From assembly GCA_038373865.1 (NCBI GenBank), contig JAXGGA010000029.1, forward strand, positions 124,001-188,000: a stretch of 64,000 nt of DNA, given 5' to 3'. This DNA comes from Uloborus plumipes (lineage: Eukaryota; Arthropoda; Arachnida; Araneae; Uloboridae). The first letter of the stretch is position 1; every line of letters starts with the position of its first letter. Under the pieces are notes generated by a model. That model was not told the origin of the DNA. It did not search any database and saw only the letters and a list, made by a program, of their open reading frames with translations. Positions 10,676-22,629 of the stretch are shown here, one piece after another. The position numbers were made by a program, and so were the translations under genes.

Positions 10676-12079
10676 AATGATGATTCAGTTTAAATTAACG
10701 TTCGAAAAAGAGAATTCTCTCATTTTCTCCCTTCGTACAATAAAGGTTATTCTTATGACAAGTCTAGAATGCTTAACTTCCTTCTACCCAAGCAAGAATG
10801 CTCGATGCTCCTGTTTTGGAACTCATCCGCCTGTTTTGGTTTAATCAATAATAAGGGATTAACTTCTTGAAAAATTATAACTTTAGACCTGCCGTTTTTG
10901 AAAGGGATATGAACTTAATTTTTCTTTTGAAAAGAGAAAAAAAACTGAATTGTAAACGGGTTATTTAAAGATTAATTTTTTTAACTAAATTTCATTCATT
11001 CTTTGGTTTAAAACAAATATCTGATATCTTTATTAACTAGAAAAATTCTATGAATCACCCATTAGACATATTTATTGACTTGAGATGCTTCCCCAGCCTT
11101 AATTTAAACTCCCAACATACTCACAACAAAACCACAAAACTTATGCTATGTTTTTAAAAGCATTACATTCTTTAATAAAAAAAATGTTTCGTATCGTGTT
11201 CCAAATGTTTCAGTTTTAATTGCTGTTATGAATTTCTGAAAATTAAACTGTGCTCAAATGTTCATTTATTAGCCAAAGTATAAAACTAGCCAGACTACAA
11301 AATGCTTCAAATTTAACCAGATTTAGAATTAAACAGAAATAAAATGAAGACTCAACTGAAGTGAAAGGTCATGGCATCTGATTTTACTTTAAAAGGAATC
11401 TGAAAGTAGGACAAGAATGATAAAATAATAACGCATAAAGAAAGGCACAGAAGTGAAAAAGAATACGGTAATTGCCAAGGTTCTTTGGCTATTTACTGCT
11501 TTTCTTCTTGTCTTGCTGTCAGCAAACCTAGCTCGTTAGCGTTGCCATCTGCTGCTGGAGAAAAAAACGGCCCGTAAATGGCTCTTGTTGACACTAACAG
11601 GCATTTTTCGAAGTATTTGCTTTGACACTGGTAATAATAGTGTCAGGAAGATTCTCTTATGTTTCTTTCTCACTTTAACAATGCTTTGTTTTCGCCACTG
11701 TTTTTGACTGCATTCTTTGAACTAAGGAAATATTTCGCCAAATTTATTTTCAAGCTTAAGTAGTTTTAATGGTGCAGAACATAAAGGCTGCTATTCAAAC
11801 ATTGTCCTTCAGAGGTGTTACTCGAAAATATAAAACAGCAGGAACGGAAAGAGCGATAAAAAGAAAGAAAGAAGAAAAGTTGTTAGAAAGTAAAGGCACA
11901 TTCCGAAACTAGCTCTTTATTAGGCACTTATCTTACACAAAGTATTTCTGGGAACTTTTGATGAGTCAATATTTTTCCTGAAGCATTGTGCCAAGAATCT
12001 TAAGACATGTAAAATTAATAGTTTGCGATAAGCACCGTGATTGTCTTGCTAAGTTTCATGTCTATAGTTGAGACGAACC
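10676..12079. other. No gene seen
   Basis: About 1.4 kb of unique-looking AT-rich sequence with no frame above background and no repeat partner in the window. Confidence 0.5.
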
Positions 12080-12081
12080 TA

Positions 12082-12487
12082 CCCAAGTAGCATCAACTCA
12101 TCGGATTTTGCTCGGCCGATCAACAAACTCCTCGTAAACTGATCCTGTAACGCACGATGACATCGTTCCGATCAGTATCCGAGCACGGTTTTCGATGAGC
12201 TACTTTTCATCGGAAAGCGATATCCTTCTGATCAACTTTCCCGGTGAAAATAAGATGAGCCATATTCCATCGGAAAACGATATCCTTCCGATCAAGTTTC
12301 CCGATGAAATTCCTCGGCACAGGACTGTTCTGCTCGTAAATTGCTCCAAATCTCATCGTATTCTCATCGGATTTTGCTGCTCGGATTCTGCTCGGCCGAT
12401 GAGACATATTGGATCATCGGCCGATGAGAATTTCATCGGGTTTCGATGAATGGCCGATCATCGGCCGATGAGATGATGCTTCTAGGG
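12082..12487 (+). mobile_element. CATCGG-rich MITE, copy 1 (406 bp)
   Basis: Ends CCCAAGTAGCATCAACTCAT and the inverse of CCCTAGAAGCATCATCTCAT, flanked by TA at 12080-12081 and 12488-12489. The interior is packed with TCATCGGCCGATGA-type palindromic words. The copy at 17971-18376 is the same length (406 bp), very similar and inverted. Frames of 66-84 codons open on both strands are a by-product of the repeated words; differences between the copies mostly change amino acids, so there is no sign of coding selection. Confidence 0.85.
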
Positions 12488-12489
12488 TA

Positions 12490-13598
12490 ACCTGACAGCA
12501 TTTAAGAGGCTACACAGATCCAATCACAGCGTTACGACGCTGCCAGGTTAGATTTGCTCCGACTGTAGTTACTAAGTTCGACACGAATTCTTTAAATACA
12601 TTTGATTGCTTGCAGTTTGGGGCGAGTCACGGTAATGACATTTAATTTGCATTTTTTTTTTCAAATATTGAAATTTGTTTTATTTATTTTTGCACTATTA
12701 ACCAATGCACAGTGTAGTGAATGACAGAAGGGGGTTATAAGGGGCCCGTGCCTCTTCCAAAGAAATATAAAACATACTTCAACTAAACCAGTAACTATCT
12801 TTTTATTATATTTCTTCACAGCTTGAGTAAAAATGCAAACAATGTTTAACTAAAAAAGATACACCCACACACAAAACATACTTGAATAAAATCACCTTGG
12901 TTTGCTATGGGAGAAATATTTTAGTAAGCGTTTAGTGTAAAAGAATAAATTAAAATCATGAGTCTCGAATTCAAGGTACATAATATATCATGATACGTTC
13001 ATGATTAATTCAAAAAAGTGATTGTTTTGCCTTGATAAATCACTGTTATCGCTTTTAGCCAAGGACATAAAGTTGTTTTTTATCTGTAAGTGAAAGTGGG
13101 AAATAAGAAAGTGGAACATAACTTTCCGCGAAGCTCAATAAGCAGCAGTTTGAACATTTCAAATCAGTTAATACCTTTTACAAAATTACGACGAAAGATC
13201 AATTCAATGTATCATTGATAGATAAAAATAACTTTGTAAATAGTTAATTTATAAACGGTGGGCAAAGAGATTCTTTAGGGTTAGAATTAAAATATTTATA
13301 TATATATTTCATAAGTTTTCCTTTCTCAGATATTTTCACGAACTTACTGTATTAATACTTCCACATACAGCCAAAGGGTATTCTTCTATAATATCCTTTC
13401 GTTGTATGTAGGAGAAACCGACATATAAAAACATATTCTTACATCAACTTCAATGAACCAAAAGTAATAAGCAATCTTTGATTGCCCCAGAAGCAAAAAA
13501 ATATGTACGTATATCACAGCAAAAATTAACTTCTCAGCATTTATATGAAGCTTTTACCCAAAAATTCCTGAAGAACATTCAATTCACAAAAATATTAC
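12490..13598. other. No gene seen
   Basis: AT-rich spacer; nothing recognised apart from a short TATATATA tract near 13300. Confidence 0.5.
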
Positions 13599-13791
13599 CT
13601 GAATTTTTCTTTGGTATTTTGCTTAGCGATCCAATGCCTTTTTTTCGCAGCCAATTTGGTGGTGTTTTTAGCGTTCGTGGCAACATTTTTCGCCAACTGT
13701 TCTTGCCTTTCTCTTTCCTCTTGCTGTTCTAGCTCTTTTTCGTACTCCTCGTTTTCCAACCGGCTGAGAGCAATGTCTCCGACGAAACCAT
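13599..13791 (-). CDS. Internal coding exon of an unidentified host gene
   Basis: A 193-bp exon read on the minus strand. It is preceded by a good acceptor (pyrimidine-rich tract ending TTTCGTTACAG) and followed by a donor (TTCAG then GTAATATT). One frame is open throughout: two bases completing a split codon, 63 codons, and two carried bases. The residues begin GFVGDIALSRLENEEYEKEL, continue with a highly charged helical run (EQQEERERQEQLAK) and end in a basic stretch (LAAKKRHWIAKQNTKEKF). This is a likely coiled-coil or juxtamembrane/linker segment. GC content and codon variety are well above the flanks. The two plus-strand frames across the same bases are shadows. I cannot name the protein. 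No neighbouring exon is obvious within several kb, which fits a large gene with long introns. The gene would run right to left across this part of the window. Confidence 0.6.
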
Positions 13792-15000
13792 CTGTAACGA
13801 AAGAGAAAATTAAATAAGGAAATGATTAAGTATTAAACAACAGCGAGACAAAAAAGCAGCGACAAACTGGCAGAAGCTAAAACGGTAATGAAATTTACGA
13901 ATGAGCACATTTTTATTCCGGTCCCGTAAAAAGGAAGATAATTAATTGACGTAGATAATAATTGTGGATTGACATAAAGAATAAAACTAAAATAAGTTAA
14001 TCTGCGTTCATGTTGGGGAATATTTGTGACAGCAGACGATAAATATATTTATTTTAAAAAAATTAAGGAAAAAAATATGCTCAGTTAAAAGTCGTTTGTG
14101 TTTATTAGTTTCACTGATTAGTAATTATTTTTTCTTCTTTTGAATTGGCAATGGAATCACTTTTACTTATTTATTTTTAGAATAAATATTTCAGGATTGG
14201 AAATACGAACATTTTATCCCGCACGTGATAGCTCATGTACTTATTTAGTGAGTAATATTTTTTAAACTGCAATAAACAAAATTCTTTCGCTTACGAAGTC
14301 ATAAACTTTTTAATTATTTCTTAAACAAAACAAATATATATATATTATCTCTTAAAATTATAATAATTTCCCATTAGAAAAACGGCATCAAACTGCTCAT
14401 TCTTAATCCAAAATTCACAATAAAATTCTAAATTTATTTGTTGTTTTCACATTTATATAAATAGGAAAAAAATCCCTACTAAAAGTAATTATTTCCGTAC
14501 TGCTAATTTTTCCTGTAAAAATAACAATAACATTCTAAGCGAAAACTTTGTTTTAGAATTTTGATAGCAGCCAAAACAACTGTTTGCTAAAAATAATTAC
14601 GTATTAGAATTATACTCATTAACAAATATTCAAAATGGCAACAGAAATAAATAAAAAGTATTGATTAAAATAAAAGAAATGACGAAAAATGTGGTTCTAT
14701 TAATTATAATTGAGAAAAAAAATTCCCACAAAAAACCATCATTAGAACTTAAGAGCACCACATTTTCAAATGGCAACAGAAAAAATAAAAGTCTTACTAA
14801 AAACGATCGTTAAAACTTTATTGTAACCCGTATTCAAAATGGCAGCGTTTTCTTTTTCTTTGATTTGGAGAAAGTAGTGTTTTTCCCTTCAAAAATGGCA
14901 CTAATGGCAAAAGTAATTTAAGAATTTTATTTTTGCAGTACTCAGGCCAAAATGACAACAGATAGAAATCATTAATGAGATTTTTTTCACTCGCAGACGA
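13792..15000. other. No gene seen; probable intron
   Basis: AT-rich sequence upstream (on the minus strand) of the 13599-13791 exon. It has repeated short phrases of the type AAAATGGCAACAGAAA (14635, 14768, 14838) but no defined element. Confidence 0.4.
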
Positions 15001-15099
15001 TCGTCGATTATCAATTAAAAATTAAATTCCGCTTTCATTTGAAAGCCCGTATCTTTTTCCGGAGTGGAGATATCTATTAGTGGTTTTGAAAAATCTCGA

Positions 15100-15350
15100 A
15101 GGAAACTCTTCTAAAGATATTTTTTTGCGTTCTTTCGAATGAGACCAAGATCGAGAAGATCCAATTAGTATTTCGCTAGATAGAGCCCTTTTGAAGTCCT
15201 TTATTTGAAATTCGAACAGATCGGTACTTTTTCCCGCTCAAAAACCACCCTATGCTCCTTCCCGCGTGCCCAAGTATCTCCCTGCCAAATTTCGTCCAGG
15301 TCCGACGTAAGCTGTGGATTTGTATAAGGTACACACACACACATAAACAT
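15100..15350 (+). mobile_element. LINE-like 3' end with CA tail (truncated)
   Basis: The phrase CCAAATTTCGTCCAGGTCCG, then a short stretch and GTACACACACACACATAAAC, resembles the 3' terminus of RTE-like retrotransposons, which end in short microsatellite tails. Upstream text (TCTTCCGGAGTGGAGATATC-like) is plausible 3' UTR. No coding part remains. Confidence 0.45.
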
Positions 15351-15351
15351 A

Positions 15352-15821
15352 GGGTAAGTGCTCCAGTAGTCGGCCATTTAAGAGATCTTTTGTGGATCTT
15401 GGCTAACCTAGAACTTTCAACTACCAATACAGCAAAAAAAACAAGGTAAAACTTTAGAATGAACCTTTCTGATAGTGAATCACCTACTTGTTTCAGAAAT
15501 TAAAAAAAAAAATTATGTTAAAATCCAAGCTGTTGTCAACACTAGTAAATGCTTTAGTAGTCGGCCACAGAATCATCTTAGCTGAAAAATAAGTAGAATC
15601 GCAATCTTGGATGACGGGCACACCATTCAAAATGAAATGACACATTACTAATTCAAAAAAAGTACCCAAAACCTAACTGCCACTGGTTGATGATTGAGGA
15701 TTGTACATGGATGTGTGAATGCGTCATATCTGATTTTGAATTAAAAATGCACTATTTATGAGGAGGTTTATGTCATTGTGGCCGACTACTGGAAACTGGC
15801 CGACTGCTGGAGCACTTACCC
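15352..15821. mobile_element. Motif-bearing inverted-end element (AGTAGTCGGCCA word)
   Basis: Left end GGGTAAGTGCTCCAGTAGTC; the right end is its inverse (GACTGCTGGAGCACTTACCC). The word CCAGTAGTCGGCCA occurs at 15363, again (TTAGTAGTCGGCCA) at 15554, and inverted twice near 15779-15810. The 191-bp spacing and the second copy ~200 nt from the element start match the architecture of the elements at 42276, 49395 and 60147. Flanks share ACAT, or TA depending on how the ends are trimmed. Confidence 0.75.
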
Positions 15822-15984
15822 TACATATTCTTTGTTTTATTTATGTGGATTTTAGTGTCGAAATAGTTTTAAACAAACATACACCAGCAACCTACTGTAA
15901 AAACATTTGATTTTTAGAGTGATTAAAAAAAATCCAAGTGTGTACGTATACTTTAACAAATTCCAATATTTACTTCTCATTTTA

Positions 15985-16620
15985 AAGCTTCTCGTACCGG
16001 ATATTAACGAAAAATGCAACCACTGGCAAAAATTATTATTTTTTTTGTGCGTCAAAATTTTTTTTCTGTTTTTTGTTACATATCACTAATGAATAGTTTC
16101 CGAAAACTAGGATCCAGTGGCGTGGCTGGTACAGAGCGTTGCGCTAGGAATGCGGAGATCGCACACTGCAAAAAAATAACTGTTGTTTTTACAGCATAAT
16201 ACTGGCAGCCGAGGTTAAAGTTAAACTTTGTAAAATGCACAGAAATAAACTGTAAAACTAGCAATTCTACAGTTTCTAACTGTAAAGTGAGCAATTTTAC
16301 TGCTTATTGCCGTAAAATTTAACTGTGTTATACTGTAAAAACAGTATAATACTGGCAGCAGAGGTTCCTGTTTAAAACTGTGAAATGCACGGTAATAAAC
16401 AGTAAAATTAGTAGTTTTACAGTTTATTATTGTAAAATTAGCAATTTAACAGTTTAGTACTGTAAAATTAGCAATTTTTACAGTTTATTACTATAAAATT
16501 AGCTATATTATACTGTAAAAACAACATTCCTTTTTTACAGTGCAGATTTATACTGCTAAGTGTGTGCCGCTTTTGTGATTGACTTTTTTTCACCAGTCAA
16601 TTCTGATCCAAACTTCCAAG
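15985..16620 (+). repeat. tRNA-like composite repeat, copy 1 (split by a MITE)
   Basis: Matches 53190-53420: shared CTCGTACCGGATATTAACGA-like start, a T-rich middle, then a tRNA-like block. AGTGGCGTGGCTGGTACAGA and AGCGTTGCGCTAGGAATGCG resemble a box A and an anticodon arm. The CACTGTAAAA MITE (16165-16541) has landed inside the tRNA-like block. After it the sequence resumes with GTGCCGCTTTTGTG...TTTCACC, matching the second copy. Likely a SINE or other Pol III-derived repeat. Confidence 0.6.
16165..16541. mobile_element. CACTGTAAAA MITE, copy C (nested)
   Basis: Ends CACTGCAAAAAAATAACTG and CATTCCTTTTTTACAGTG, flanked by CA on both sides. Internal words are those of copies A, B and D but in the opposite orientation. 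It interrupts the tRNA-like composite repeat, so it is the younger of the two. Confidence 0.85.
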
Positions 16621-16621
16621 A

Positions 16622-17813
16622 ATATACAATCTAAGCTTATTGTAATGTTTTAAATCACAGTTTTACAGATGAATTTGGCTAAAGTCCCCTATTCTAAGCT
16701 AAGAGAAACATTTTATAAAACGAAACATTATTTTGAGAAAAAAAAAGTAAAATAAAAAAATGTGATTCAGAATGTTAGGAAAATTGATTGAATCATAATA
16801 TGAACTCTGAAGTGGAATTTTAGTCTTATATTTAGTTAGAGAAGGAATCATTGTGACAATCCATTCAACAAAGATGTAGTTCATTGTAAAAGTGGTGTAG
16901 CTCTTTGTAAATGGTTTTACTGTGCCTTATTCTAGGAATTGCAGGGAAACACGAACTTTCACAAAAAATTGGGTATCAAAATTTTTCCCACTATTATTCA
17001 TGAGGAAAAATAACGAACCAATGGTAAAAAATGTAGTTTGTATTCAAACTGGGGGGGAGGGGGGATTTATTTTACCATAAATAATATTTCTTAAAGGTGT
17101 TTCTTTTCTCTTTTTTTGGTTGTTTCCTTACAAAAGTAAGGTATGATTTCATTTCCTTTTTAAATCGGTGAAAAATAACAGATCACTTTGACTGTTTTTC
17201 CAAAAATTCTAGTTAAAAAAATCAAATTTTTCAATGACTGCGTCAAGAGCAAAATCTTCGCTCTAGTGCCTGATGGTAAACAATTATTAGAACTTAAAAA
17301 CAAACGATAATTTCTTTCCGCTAGAGAATATTCACGAACAAATAAATGTCACACGATCCATTCTAAAATCACCTCACCAAAATACGCGAAATGAACAAAC
17401 TGATGATTAACCAAGTGTTAGAATAACGAGGTAAACTTTTCATGGAAGTGCATTGAAATAAATCGCCTGACTAGCCACTTGAGGACTCGAAACCATTTAG
17501 TAACAGCCTTCATTAGTCGAGTTCTCTGCCCGGGAAACGGGGCACTAAGCCGGGTGAAATAAATGCGTTGTCCATTTATCAAAACACTTGTGAGAGTTGG
17601 AGGGTTTATTACTAAAGGGTTAAATGTGACATGAGTTAATCTTTTAAAAATGGAATTACACATATTTATGCAAGCTTCATTATTTTTCGGAAGGGGTATT
17701 GGAGTGACAAATGTTGTTGGTGTGGCTTTCTAGCTGTGAATTATCTGTTTTAAGTTCTGAAGGCTTAGGATTGAGTTTGTCTGGATAAAATAAATAGAAT
17801 TTCTATTTTGCTG
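16622..17813. other. No gene seen
   Basis: AT-rich, with a G-rich patch at 17050-17063. A minus-strand frame at 17663-17418 (81 codons) covers a slightly GC-richer patch, but its residues match nothing I know. Confidence 0.4.
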
Positions 17814-17815
17814 TA

Positions 17816-18780
17816 CAGTGAACTCTCACTTATGTCCCGACCCAAGGGTCTATAAGAAACAGGCGCATAAGTGAGAGAGATGCATAAGTGAGTAAGATAA
17901 TTTAAAAATCTAAAACGCAACATAAGTTCTAATGAGAGCATGGATAAGAATGTTTCAATGGAAAAGGGTTCCCTAGCAGCATCATCTCATCGGCCGATGA
18001 TCGGCCATTCATCGAAACCCGATGAAATTCTCATCGGCCGATGATCCAATATGTCTCATCGGCCGATCAGAATCCAAGCAGCAAAATCCGATGAGAATAC
18101 GATGAGATTTGGAGCAATTTACGAGCAGAACAGTCCCTTGCCGAGGAATTTCATCGGGAAACTTTATCGGAAGGATATCGTTTTCCGATGGAAAATAGCT
18201 CATCTTATTTTCATCGGGAAAGTTGATCGGAAGGATATCGATTTTCGATGAAAAGTAGCTCATCGAAAACCGTGCTCGGATACTGATCGGAACGATGTCA
18301 TCGTGCGTTACAGGATCAGTTTACGAGAAGTTTGTTGATCGGCCGAGCAAAATCCGATGAGTTGATGCTACTTGGGTTATTGCTATGATTTGGCAATAAC
18401 TGTAACTTAACTACAGTGATAAACAGAAAAATAAAAATTATAGCATATCTAATCACAAACTGTTCCCTATAAAACGATGCATAATAAATAATTGTCTCTC
18501 CAAACTCTAATTCATGCAGAAAAAATGCCATCTGCGAGCAGCAAAAATGCGAACAATAAAGAGGAAAGTGAAGAAACATGCTTATTTTTTAAAGAAAATA
18601 AATTTAATTTTTCATATTTTACGAAAAAGTTGGTGCATAAGTGAAATATTTATCTTTTGATCGATGCATAAACGAATGAAATTATCATTATTTTACTATG
18701 GAATGTGCTGGGACCATTAAAATCGTCGTATAAGGGAAAAAAGCACATAAATAATGAGGTGTATAAGTGAGAGTTCACTG
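17816..18780. mobile_element. Tigger/pogo-like MITE (CTCTCACTTATG family) with a nested element
   Basis: Ends CAGTGAACTCTCACTTATG and its inverse CATAAG...GAGTTCACTG, with TA on both sides (17814-17815, 18781-18782). CAGTG ends, a ...GACCCAAGGGTC phrase next to the end and TA targets are Tigger/pogo features. Internal CATAAGTGAGAG words are repeated. The 406-bp CATCGG element sits inside it. Without that insert its length matches the intact relative at 45395-45960 (~560-570 bp). Confidence 0.85.
17971..18376 (-). mobile_element. CATCGG-rich MITE, copy 2 (406 bp), nested
   Basis: Inverted copy of the element at 12082-12487, same length. It interrupts the Tigger-like element. The uninterrupted relative at 45395 supplies the empty site, and TT borders both sides of the insertion (17969-17970, 18377-18378). 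Confidence 0.85.
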
Positions 18781-19064
18781 TATTTATATAATCGTGTGCG
18801 TAACTAACAACTATTGCAACGCAACTTTAGGTATTTAGTACAGCTTCATATTCTATCTTTAAATTAGTAGACAGATTTTATAAGCGGGTATCAACAACTA
18901 AAGTGCACTAACATTAAACATCTACATCAAAAATTGACACAGTATATTTTACCACGCTCAAAATCGGATCCAATTTTATTGTAGATTTTTTAAAAATAGA
19001 TTTCTTTTACTTTTGCTCATATTAGCTAGTTTTCTGAAAATAAACTTTAATTCTGTAATATTAA

Positions 19065-19285
19065 CCCTACACTGCATGATTTTTTGTTCTTTGAAAAACA
19101 TTTATATGCTTTTTAGTGTAATAAAAAAAAAACATTGGAAAACATTTAAAAAAAAAATTGAGGATAGATGGTTATATTTGCTCTAAAGATACCTAATACT
19201 TGCTTTTTGTGCTTGAGTTGCCTTATGCATGGTCATAAGGAAAAAGAGTCCATGTAGCCAATTGGCAACGCTATGCAGTGTAGGG
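19065..19285. mobile_element. TTAA-flanked MITE (CCCTACACTGCAT ends)
   Basis: TTAA at 19061-19064 and 19286-19289; ends CCCTACACTGCATGA and inverse CTATGCAGTGTAGGG. 221 bp, piggyBac-like end structure, no coding content. Confidence 0.85.
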
Positions 19286-19289
19286 TTAA

Positions 19290-20683
19290 ATATTTCTTTC
19301 AAAAATTGTTTGAACAATAATTAATTTGGCACCCGCAGATCTAACCACTTTCATTAAAGTGCCAAAGAAAAAACAAATCACGAACTTGTCAAAAGAGATA
19401 CGCTAATTAGAATTTTCAACTGTTTTTTTATACTTTAAAACAAATACGCGCGTGAATATTTACTTTTTTCAGTCATCTTCGCAATTAACTGCAACACCAC
19501 AACAAAAGTTTTAAATTAAATTTCTACTCCCACATCAAAAGTAACATTTTCTTCTGGTAATTCAATTATTTACATGTATTTCATTAAAGACACCGTAGCT
19601 CCTTGAGAAAAAGTCATAAAACCAAAGAAAAGTTTAATTTTTCGGGTAGAAGGACTTTATTTGTTTCAGCAAAGAAAAATAAAAGGAAGTGGAAAAACAA
19701 TCTGCTTCCTAAGCCAATTATGGAAATCAGTTTTACCAGTGAGGTCAACTTCTCTTTTTTTTTCTGAATTCTTAATGCTATGCGTGTTGAATGAGTTGAT
19801 GCTTATTATAGGTGGAAATAGAAGATCACATTAAAATAATAAAAAGTCGTGTTTGCGTACATAAAAAAGGTGAAGTTTTGTGAAAAATGTTAGTTCATCA
19901 AATTTCTCGGGATTTTTTTCAAGGGTTAGTTTATAAAGTAAATACCTTTTTTATTGTTATGTTGAAGAACCGTTATTTACTCAAATTACATTTTGTTATA
20001 CAGGATTTTTTTTTCTGTTTTGACTTTTTTTAAAAAATATATATAAATTTAGAAAATGCAACAGGTTATTGAAATCAAATCAGCAAAGAAGAAATGCCAA
20101 AAAATTTGCGACAGTAGGAATGGGATCGTCCTTCATATTTTCTAGTTCCTATATAAATTAATTTAATTGCAAATAATGATTGAAATCAAATTTATTATTA
20201 AAAAAATCTCCTTATTTGTGTATTAATACGTTTTTTTATATTAATTGATTCAGTGAATTCGTAATCTTGCCAACATTTCAGCTGTCCCTCTTACAAGAGA
20301 TTTTCAGATTTTTAAGGTGAGTTTGACACCAGCACAAGTTAAAGTTTCATGATTTAACAAAGCTTGTAACTAATCTAAAACATTGGAGAAGATTAGAAAA
20401 ATACTTAACTAGCCGAAACGAAAGTGAAAAAACTTTAAAGATTAGACAGTAAAGAAAATTATGCGTCTAAATCTTTGTAACGTAATAGATGTGAGAGATT
20501 ACGTCACCGAAGTTACCACCGCAATCAATCTTTCTGCTCTTTCACAGAACTTCTTAAACAACTTGCTAACTTTTCTAACTCTTGACAGTCGAGTCCTGTG
20601 GAAGGAATGGATTTTGGTTAAAACAATTTGTTGACAATTAGATTTATTAAATATCCATTATCCAACTGCCTGAAAATGAACTA
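19290..20683. other. No gene seen
   Basis: AT-rich spacer; no repeat partner or convincing frame. Confidence 0.5.
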
Positions 20684-22378
20684 GGGTGAGTTCTGGTAAG
20701 TGCGTACTCTTTTTTTCAAAGTTCATGTTCTCAAGGATGCTGTTCTGTTGAAAAATCTTGTACACAAACAATTTTTTTTTAGTTTTCTTTCCAGATCCTT
20801 TACTAAGATTTTCAAGCATATAATATGTCAAATAAACCATAAGCATAGGTTTTGTGACCTGGTTTATGACACCTATTCTAAGGTACGCACTTTCCCTACC
20901 TAGCGGGGTAAGTGCGTCCAACTTAAATTATATGAATATGAGCAGGAAAAAACTTCTGGCACACATTAAATATGTTAGGTAGTTGCCTTAGGATAATTCC
21001 TAATACTAGAGATCAGCACTTGCTTGCATGGATGAAACGCAATCAGTGATATCCCACGTGTCTTTCAAACAACTGTGATTTGAAAATTGAGAGAGTTATG
21101 TCTGTGATTCTTCCTTTGTCCTTTTAATAAGATCAAGTGAGCAAATGTAAGTTGTTTTTATTTAGTAATAATCACTTATAGTCTACATAGTTTATTTTGG
21201 GTTAATACATTAATCAGTCTGTGTTTTTAAGCCAGGGTTCGCACTTACCCCTTCTTAAATGTAAGATGAGACATGTGCGTCCAATAGCGTTGTTGTAAAT
21301 GCATACCCCTGTGATTTTCTTTAATTCTATTTGTATGGTAGATCGTTAGGTGACCTGAGTGAACAATTAGTTTTTTTTTTTTGAATAAATACGGTTTTAA
21401 AATATTTTTCTTATTAGAATCAGCAGCAGTAAGAAAAAGCACAACATAAAGAGCAAAAAAAAGAAAGAAAAGAAAATAATTGAACATGATATGATACTTG
21501 TATATTTTTTTTCTTGTACATTGAAATAGTTTTTCACAACGTGTTCTTAATTTTCTTAAATATAATTTATTCATTACTCCACCTTCGTTTTTTAAATCAG
21601 TTGGTTCCTTATTTAGTGTTTCACTTAATTTCATTGCTTCATTTGTCATTCTGGTTTAAATTAAGTATAGCTTATGATCGCTATTTTCAACGAAAAATTT
21701 ACTGACTAATATCTAAAAGCCAGTATATTTCAGAGGTAATGAATAAAGTTGAAATATTATGCCACATTCAATGTAAATATAAATACTTGATGGAAATGAC
21801 GTCAGATTTAAAATCAACTTACAAAAGAGTTATAAGCAAAATTAAAGTTGAATTACGAGAGTTGGATTATCCACTTCATGGTACACACTTGTCTCATCAT
21901 AATGGTACGCACTTGCTCCGCATAATAGTACGCATATGCCTCATGATAGTGGTACGCACTTGCCCCATCAAAATGGTACGCACTTACCCCCCCCCCCCTT
22001 TAAAGAAAGGGAAAGTGCGTACCGTCATATAAACACATTTTAGTTACAGTATTTGATCAAAATACCCCATGTATGTTATTAGTAGCTATTACTCAAAAGA
22101 AACAACTTGCATTTCTTGACTTTAATTGCTTGGTATGACTACAAGAGAAACTGAAACAAAACCTTCTCAATCTTTACTTTAGAGTTTTTTTGAAGACATT
22201 TAAGTTGTCTCTGATTGTGTTTCGTCTTTTGAATCCAGGCCTGAATTCTACCTATTGAAATTATCATTAGACAGTTATCTAACATAGTCGATGTGTTGCA
22301 GAAGCCATTTCAGGACAGTGTTCATATAATTCCCAGTGGACGCACTTACCCCGTGGACGCACTTACCAGAACTCACCC
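20684..22378. mobile_element. Large motif-bearing inverted-end element (GGTAAGTGCGTAC word)
   Basis: Ends GGGTGAGTTCTGGTAAGTGC and inverse GCACTTACCAGAACTCACCC, with TA on both flanks. The word GGTAAGTGCGTAC/CC (or its inverse GGTACGCACTTACC) recurs at 20694, 20882, 20907, 21236, in a block of five between 21880 and 22000, at 22012, and at about 22337 and 22355. Two frames lie inside: minus 21649-21245 (134 codons, the longest in the window except for repeat-driven ones) and plus 21739-22032 (97 codons). The second is mostly the motif block read as protein. Neither resembles a transposase I know, though the first halves of both have mixed, non-repetitive composition and could be relics. Confidence 0.75.
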
Positions 22379-22629
22379 TATTTAAGTTTTTGTCTTTCTT
22401 TTGAAAAATTGCATTTCTGAATACATTTTGTACTGGGACATTAGTTGAATTTTGGTAACTTGTGAACATAAAGGTCACAAGATACAAAGAAATATATTTT
22501 ACAAAATAAATAATTATTTATTCATTTCCTCTCTTTCTTTTACTTTATAAACAAGCAACAAAATTGTTCTCTTTTTTTTTTTTTTTTGGGCAATGACAAA
22601 TTGTTATTTGCTTTCTTCTTGAATTTCAG

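Noticed and set aside
12195..12449. 84-codon frame in the CATCGG element, also open in the second copy (18263-18009)
   Set aside because: Both strands are open in both copies because of the repeated words. About ten residues differ between copies, so most base changes alter the protein, which is not what selection for coding would leave.
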